From: RGIG4140 sp045632845
GTDB lineage: Bacteria > Pseudomonadota > Alphaproteobacteria > CAAHEQ01 > UBA3637
Assembly (NCBI GenBank): GCA_045632845.1
Contig: JAZQXL010000001.1
Coordinates: 1-52,785, forward strand
DNA length: 52,785 nt
Direction of reading: 5' to 3'
A program made the translations under genes and the position numbers. The stretch's first letter is position 1, and every line of letters begins with the position of its first letter. Positions 49,084-52,785 of the stretch are shown piece after piece. The notes under the pieces were generated by a model. That model had not been told where the DNA came from. It saw nothing but the letters and a program-made list of their open reading frames with translations, and ran no database searches.

Positions 49084-49313
49084 TTTATAGCAACTACTTT
49101 GCGGCGGCCTAAATCATCATATCCGCCTTTGCTGTATAAAAAGATGTAGTTGTCCAGAGGACGTTGGCAAAGAGCCTCATACCAAACTTGTGGTAGATTG
49201 ACAGTTTCTTCAATCAAGACCTCTTCGGCCTCATGTGCGTACTTTTTGCATAAGGTTTTTACTTCTTCAAAATCCGAAGGTTTTCGCACTAAATAGACTT
49301 TAACTGTATTCAT
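49053..49313 (-). CDS. Small protein, 3' end fused to phage relic
   Basis: Not recognised. The 86 aa (VKVYLVRKPSDFEEVKTLC and on) have a beta-alpha-beta look and Cys in the first half. The last residues (PGKPTSSV) are encoded by the antisense of the phage tail gene, so the natural C-terminus was probably lost at the junction near 49083. It overlaps the upstream 55-codon gene as ATGA, so the pair is translationally coupled. Confidence 0.5.
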   Translation of the reverse strand: MNTVKVYLVRKPSDFEEVKTLCKKYAHEAEEVLIEETVNLPQVWYEALCQRPLDNYIFLYSKGGYDDLGRRKVVAIKCPGKPTSSV

Positions 49314-49477
49314 TTGTAAGCCTCTTTTATTTTTTGTATTTCTGCTTTTAATTTTTTGTTTTCTTCTACGGCTTCAATTTCGCTTATATATACCCAAGTG
49401 CCATCTTCATCGCAAATAGCAATTCGTGCATCAAAATCTGGGGCTTCTTTTGTTTCATGATACCAAGTAATTGTCAT
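49310..49477 (-). CDS. Small acidic protein, 55 aa
   Basis: Not recognised. It begins MTITWYHETKEAPDFDARIA and ends in a Lys/Glu coiled-coil-like helix. An AAAGGAG ribosome binding site is 7 bp upstream of the ATG at 49477. The stop overlaps the next start as ATGA. Small coupled genes of this type are common in phage or plasmid regions. Confidence 0.6.
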   Translation of the reverse strand: MTITWYHETKEAPDFDARIAICDEDGTWVYISEIEAVEENKKLKAEIQKIKEAYK

Positions 49478-49599
49478 AATAAACTCCTTTCGTTACAAGA
49501 CAATGAATGCTTGGAAAAACGAATAAGTCCAGTCAATCTTGTTGATTTTTTGATTTTTATTTTATATCCTTATGTTTACTATTAAATGAGGAACAAACA

Positions 49600-51279
49600 A
49601 TGTATACAGCCATTAAAATAAAAGACTATAAATGCTTTACAAAAGATCTTGATTATCAAGGTTTCAATAATATAAAACCAATTAATGTTATTATTGGTAA
49701 AAATAATAGTGGCAAATCAAAGCTATTGGAAGCTCTTGAATTTATAGTTAAAAATAATGGAGATTTACCTTTTTCTGCTCAATTTCAAAAAGTTTTAAAG
49801 GAAGAAGAACTAAAAAGAATATTTCCACAAAACGTACGATCTGTACATTCTTATTTATCATGTGTTGGCAATGATTGGGATGATGTTGGATCATACCTTG
49901 TTGGTAAAAAAATACTACTCCAACAATATGGGCAAAAACTACAATTAATAGATATAAACATTAATGACTTTGCATTACCCAAAACGGATATTATAAAAAA
50001 AATTCAAGAAAAAAATTATACAAATTATCTACAAAAATACACTTTTTTACATCTTAAATCTGAACGTGACATAAAAAAAGAACAAATAAAACATGAAGAA
50101 AATATAAATTCCTTTAATATCGCAAAAAATGCAGATGGAATATCAGCAATTATTGCTAGAATGCTTAATGATGAATCTGGAAATAATAAAGGATGGCAAA
50201 ACTTTATAGAACAAGCGTTCTTAGAAAAGATAAATGAAATTGTAAAACCTGAAACTAATTTTACTAGAATTTATACAAAAATATCATCAAATAATGAACA
50301 TGAAATATATTTAGAAGAAAAAAACAAAGGTGGAATAAAATTATCTGACTGTGGAAGTGGGTTAAAAACAATAATTGCCACGCTTACTCTTTTGCACATA
50401 GCTCCATATTTAATGCCTAATAGAAATTTTATTTTTGCGCTTGAAGAACTAGAAAATAATATGCACCCTAGTCTAGAAAGAAAATTACTCGTACATATAG
50501 ATGAATATATAGTTTCACATCCTGATAATTATGTGTTTTTAACTACTCATTCAAATGTTTCTATTGATTTGTTTAGTAGTAATCCAAATGCCCAAATTTT
50601 AAAAGTGTGCAATGATGGATACTCTTCTACAGTAGAAACAGTTAGTACTGATGACGATAAACGAAAATTATTAAATGATTTAGGTGTTAAAGCTAGTGAT
50701 ATACTTCAAGCAAATAGTGTAATTTGGGTTGAGGGACCTTCTGATAGAATTTACATAAAAAAATGGATGGAGTTATTTTCTTCTGATTTGAAATTTGAAG
50801 AAGGATTACATTATCAATTTCTATTTTATGGTGGCGCTTTATTGTCGCATTATTCTACAACAGAGCAAGATCCCTTTATTAATTTATTAAAAATAAACAA
50901 AAACTCATACATAATAATGGATAGTGATAAAAGAACAAAGCAAACTCCTCTAAAAAATAGAGTAAAAAGAATTCAAAATGAATTAAAAAATCAAAACAAC
51001 TACTGGATTACTAAAGGTAGAGAAATAGAAAATTATTTACCTGATAATGTATTATCATCCTATTTTGATAAGGCTATGGAATTAAAAATATTTGCTTCTT
51101 TTCCTGAGATATATAAAAAGAGCAAAAAAGTTACTAATTTTGATAAGGTTAAATTTGCATCAGAAATAGTAAATTTAGAAAACTATACATTAGAAAATTT
51201 AAAAAATCAGTTAGACCTGCAGAAAAAAATACTTGAGTTGTTAGATTTTATTAAAAAATCTAATTTAGAAAATTGTTAG
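49600..51279 (+). CDS. OLD-family ATPase/TOPRIM nuclease
   Basis: Overcoming-lysogenization-defect type protein, an ATP-driven nuclease often used in phage defence. The ABC-type ATPase has Walker A IIGKNNSGKS (31-40), the signature SDCGSG (249-254) and Walker B FALEELENNMHP (279-290) with a switch His (TTHSN, 315-319). The C-terminal TOPRIM domain has IWVEGPSD with the catalytic Glu at 378 and IIMDSDKR with Asp 441 and 443. The 559 aa match class 1/2 OLD proteins. No UvrD-like helicase partner (as in Gabija) is visible. The gene is convergent with the reverse transcriptase, with 35 bp between stops. A GAGG site precedes the ATG. Confidence 0.88.
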   Translation: MYTAIKIKDYKCFTKDLDYQGFNNIKPINVIIGKNNSGKSKLLEALEFIVKNNGDLPFSAQFQKVLKEEELKRIFPQNVRSVHSYLSCVGNDWDDVGSYLVGKKILLQQYGQKLQLIDININDFALPKTDIIKKIQEKNYTNYLQKYTFLHLKSERDIKKEQIKHEENINSFNIAKNADGISAIIARMLNDESGNNKGWQNFIEQAFLEKINEIVKPETNFTRIYTKISSNNEHEIYLEEKNKGGIKLSDCGSGLKTIIATLTLLHIAPYLMPNRNFIFALEELENNMHPSLERKLLVHIDEYIVSHPDNYVFLTTHSNVSIDLFSSNPNAQILKVCNDGYSSTVETVSTDDDKRKLLNDLGVKASDILQANSVIWVEGPSDRIYIKKWMELFSSDLKFEEGLHYQFLFYGGALLSHYSTTEQDPFINLLKINKNSYIIMDSDKRTKQTPLKNRVKRIQNELKNQNNYWITKGREIENYLPDNVLSSYFDKAMELKIFASFPEIYKKSKKVTNFDKVKFASEIVNLENYTLENLKNQLDLQKKILELLDFIKKSNLENC

Positions 51280-51314
51280 ATCTTTTATAAATTTTTCTAG
51301 ACATACTGAACAAG

Positions 51315-52604
51315 TTATTTTTTGCTTTTTAGCTCATGCATTATTGGAGTTTTTCCTAAAATTTGAGATGAAGCTAAATATACACCTAGTTGTTGTCTTA
51401 GTTCATTTGCGCTTAACAATGATAACTTTTTGTTATAGGCAGATAAAAATTTTACAATCATTTCATCAATATTAGCGTCTAACATTTTAAATTCTCTTGA
51501 AGCATTACAAAACCAATAATGATTGCACCACCCTTTTATTTTACGAGAAATTATATCTAGTATTTCATATAAAGATTTTGGCTTTTTAGCCTCAAAATTT
51601 AAAGCTTCATCTAGTAATATTTGAATCTCGTTTTTTAATTTTTTAGTTGCTTTTTTCGTTGGTTTAACAGTGTTAGAAGATATATTTACTCCTAAGTAAT
51701 CAACACCTTTTGTCGCCATAAAAGTTCCTTGCTTAAATTTTTTATCTTCTTTTCCATATACAGATAATCCTAAATTTGTTAAACCTGGAACTAATTTGTT
51801 ATTATAAGAATTAATAACATCTTGATAATTTTTTCCAATTATGATCACATCATCAATGTATCTTAAAAAGATTATATCTGAATTTTTATTAAGCTCTAAA
51901 TCTAGAGAGTGCAAATAAATATTACCAAATAATGGAGACAAACAACTCCCTTGAGGAACTCCTTCATTAGAATAATTATAATCTTCTAAAACTTCGCTAC
52001 ATAATTTATTTATTTTTTCCAAATCACTAACTTCAATTTTCATCGTCTTATTCAAAAGATCTAGAAAATCTGCATCTTTACAAAAAGTGCCTATCCAATT
52101 TATAACATCATCAATTTTAATACTTGTAAAAAAAGATTTTATATCAGACGCAATGTAGTGAGTAAATCCTTCTTTTTTAAATAAAGTACAAATTTTTTTT
52201 ACAGCATCACTTACACTTTTTTCTTTCAGTCCACCAAAACTAGTAGAACAATTCAAAATAGGTTCTATTTTTTTATGAGAATGCAAAATGTTTAACATTG
52301 TCCTTTGAACTATACGTGTATTAATATCATATGATACCACAGGTCTATATTTACCTTTTTCTTTTTTTTCTAAAGGTGTAGCTCTAGCTTTAGGAGAAAA
52401 AGTTTTATTTTGTAATTTCTCTTGTAATGCTAATAAATTTTTTCTTTCATGAAATTTATAATCTTTAATTTGCTTACGCGCTTGAGATGATGGAGACTGT
52501 ATACCATTTTCATAGACTGAATTCCATGCTTCTTCAAGTTTTTTAAGATCACACAAGCGTCTATAAAAAGATCTAAAATATTTTCTTTGTTCGTTTTTTT
52601 TCAT
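51315..52604 (-). CDS. Stand-alone reverse transcriptase (group-II-like / unknown-group)
   Basis: RNA-directed DNA polymerase. Palm motifs: ASDIKSFFTSI (first Asp at 154), NEGVPQGSCLSPLFGNIYLH (213-232) and the catalytic FLRYIDDVIIIG (247-258). A thumb-like end (IKGWCNHYW near 360) resembles group II intron proteins. There is no zinc-finger or HNH nuclease domain, no intron domain V downstream, no VTG or NAxxH of retrons and no diversity-generating SQ motif. The 429 aa therefore fit a group-II-like or unknown-group (defence-type) enzyme. The start is the ATG at 52604 with GAGG upstream; the frame's earlier TTG at 52616 is less likely. Confidence 0.85.
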   Translation of the reverse strand: MKKNEQRKYFRSFYRRLCDLKKLEEAWNSVYENGIQSPSSQARKQIKDYKFHERKNLLALQEKLQNKTFSPKARATPLEKKEKGKYRPVVSYDINTRIVQRTMLNILHSHKKIEPILNCSTSFGGLKEKSVSDAVKKICTLFKKEGFTHYIASDIKSFFTSIKIDDVINWIGTFCKDADFLDLLNKTMKIEVSDLEKINKLCSEVLEDYNYSNEGVPQGSCLSPLFGNIYLHSLDLELNKNSDIIFLRYIDDVIIIGKNYQDVINSYNNKLVPGLTNLGLSVYGKEDKKFKQGTFMATKGVDYLGVNISSNTVKPTKKATKKLKNEIQILLDEALNFEAKKPKSLYEILDIISRKIKGWCNHYWFCNASREFKMLDANIDEMIVKFLSAYNKKLSLLSANELRQQLGVYLASSQILGKTPIMHELKSKK

Positions 52605-52785
52605 GTTGGTCCTCAACGATTATCTCAAACATCCACGAAGCCTGGACCATAAATTTAGAAGAGGTATAACTTTTATACATCTTACTTCCAGCTCCAGTAA
52701 CTTTGTGCTACTCTCGCTAGAGGCTCCACCTGTGTATTGAGAGTTTGCTACTGTTCTTCGCAAGTCCCTGTTTTCAGTGGCTCCA
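52605..52785 (-). ncRNA. Structured leader RNA candidate upstream of the reverse transcriptase
   Basis: The minus-strand sequence before the reverse transcriptase can form several hairpins. These are GTATAA-AAG-TTATAC (52676-52662), TTAC / GTAA with an 11-nt loop near 52700-52682, CTCT-AGCG-AGAG near 52723-52711, CTT-GCG-AAG near 52763-52755, and a long-range GGTCC / GGACC pair (near 52647 and 52612). The last pair buries the GAGG ribosome binding site. It has no reading frame and is cut by the window edge. It may be a template or partner RNA, as in defence-associated reverse transcriptases. Confidence 0.45.

Noticed and set aside
49600..51279. Gabija system for the OLD-like nuclease
   Set aside because: No UvrD-like helicase (GajB) gene is adjacent. 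The only close neighbour at the 3' end is the convergent reverse transcriptase.
1..52785. CRISPR arrays, tRNA and rRNA genes
   Set aside because: I found no regularly spaced direct repeats, no tRNA T-arm with matching acceptor stem and no rRNA-like stretch. A GGTTCAATACC sequence near 15735 (minus strand) recalls a T-arm but lacks the pairing arms.
51280..52785. Group II intron, retron or diversity-generating element for the reverse transcriptase
   Set aside because: No domain V hairpin lies between the stop and the OLD gene, there is no VTG or NAxxH of retrons, no SQ motif of diversity-generating RTs and no template/variable repeat seen. The window ends 5' of the RT, so an upstream element cannot be fully excluded.

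Overview
The window is AT-rich bacterial DNA (roughly one third G+C by eye) from a Gram-negative organism, most likely an uncultured, gut-type alphaproteobacterium. The pointers are an ffh, rpsP-rimM-trmD-rplS block, an S16 with a long Ala/Glu tail, lemA-htpX, kdsB, a porin-like outer-membrane protein, and a type-IV-pilin-like protein with a GRSMVEML leader junction that I associate with uncultured gut Alphaproteobacteria. The taxonomic call is inference. Most spacers hold clear sigma70-type promoters (TTGACA / TATAAT, 17-bp spacers) and bidirectional terminators.

Layout. (1) 155-3088: a surface-glycan group with a GT2 transferase, a GT11 alpha-1,2-fucosyltransferase, a hexapeptide acyltransferase and an HxGH nucleotidyltransferase. 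(2) 3165-20895: mostly housekeeping, including a PRPP-synthetase-like protein, dCMP deaminase, htpX, lemA, pyrophosphatase, HAD and HIT proteins, kdsB, ffh, rpsP-rimM-trmD-rplS, infC with an AUU start, a degenerate DsbD-like protein, rnhA and a porin. A GT6 (ABO-type) glycosyltransferase and a broken second GT6 copy sit between ffh and rpsP. (3) 21050-25278: a double-Nudix protein, then an HxGH nucleotidyltransferase, a eukaryotic-type phosphomannomutase, gmd and fcl, which make GDP-L-fucose. (4) 25336-26408: an exported nitroreductase-like protein and a low-molecular-weight phosphatase, followed by a gene-fragment scar. (5) 26732-38966: a 14-gene, head-to-tail overlapping minus-strand operon for a polysaccharide containing dTDP-L-rhamnose and a dTDP-3-amino-3,6-dideoxyhexose, driven from one promoter near 39030. 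(6) 39123-43466: a Y-family polymerase that looks leaderless, an arylsulfate sulfotransferase, a methyltransferase and a flavin-reductase-like protein. (7) 43512-52785: an accessory region with an HNH nuclease and a divergent partner sharing a C-terminal domain across a perfect palindromic operator, unknown genes, broken genes, tail-gene relics of a prophage, an OLD-family ATPase/TOPRIM nuclease, and a convergent stand-alone reverse transcriptase with a structured leader.

The genes connect as follows. The GDP-fucose operon can supply the GT11 fucosyltransferase. The GT6 enzyme belongs to the family that adds Gal/GalNAc to Fuc-alpha-1,2-Gal. Together they suggest a surface glycan resembling blood-group H/A/B structures. 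The large operon supplies and assembles a second set of sugars. The right end looks like a defence/phage-debris island, in which the reverse transcriptase with its leader RNA and the HNH pair are the best candidates for something not yet described. A separate, unassigned structured RNA candidate lies beside infC at about 15735-15873.
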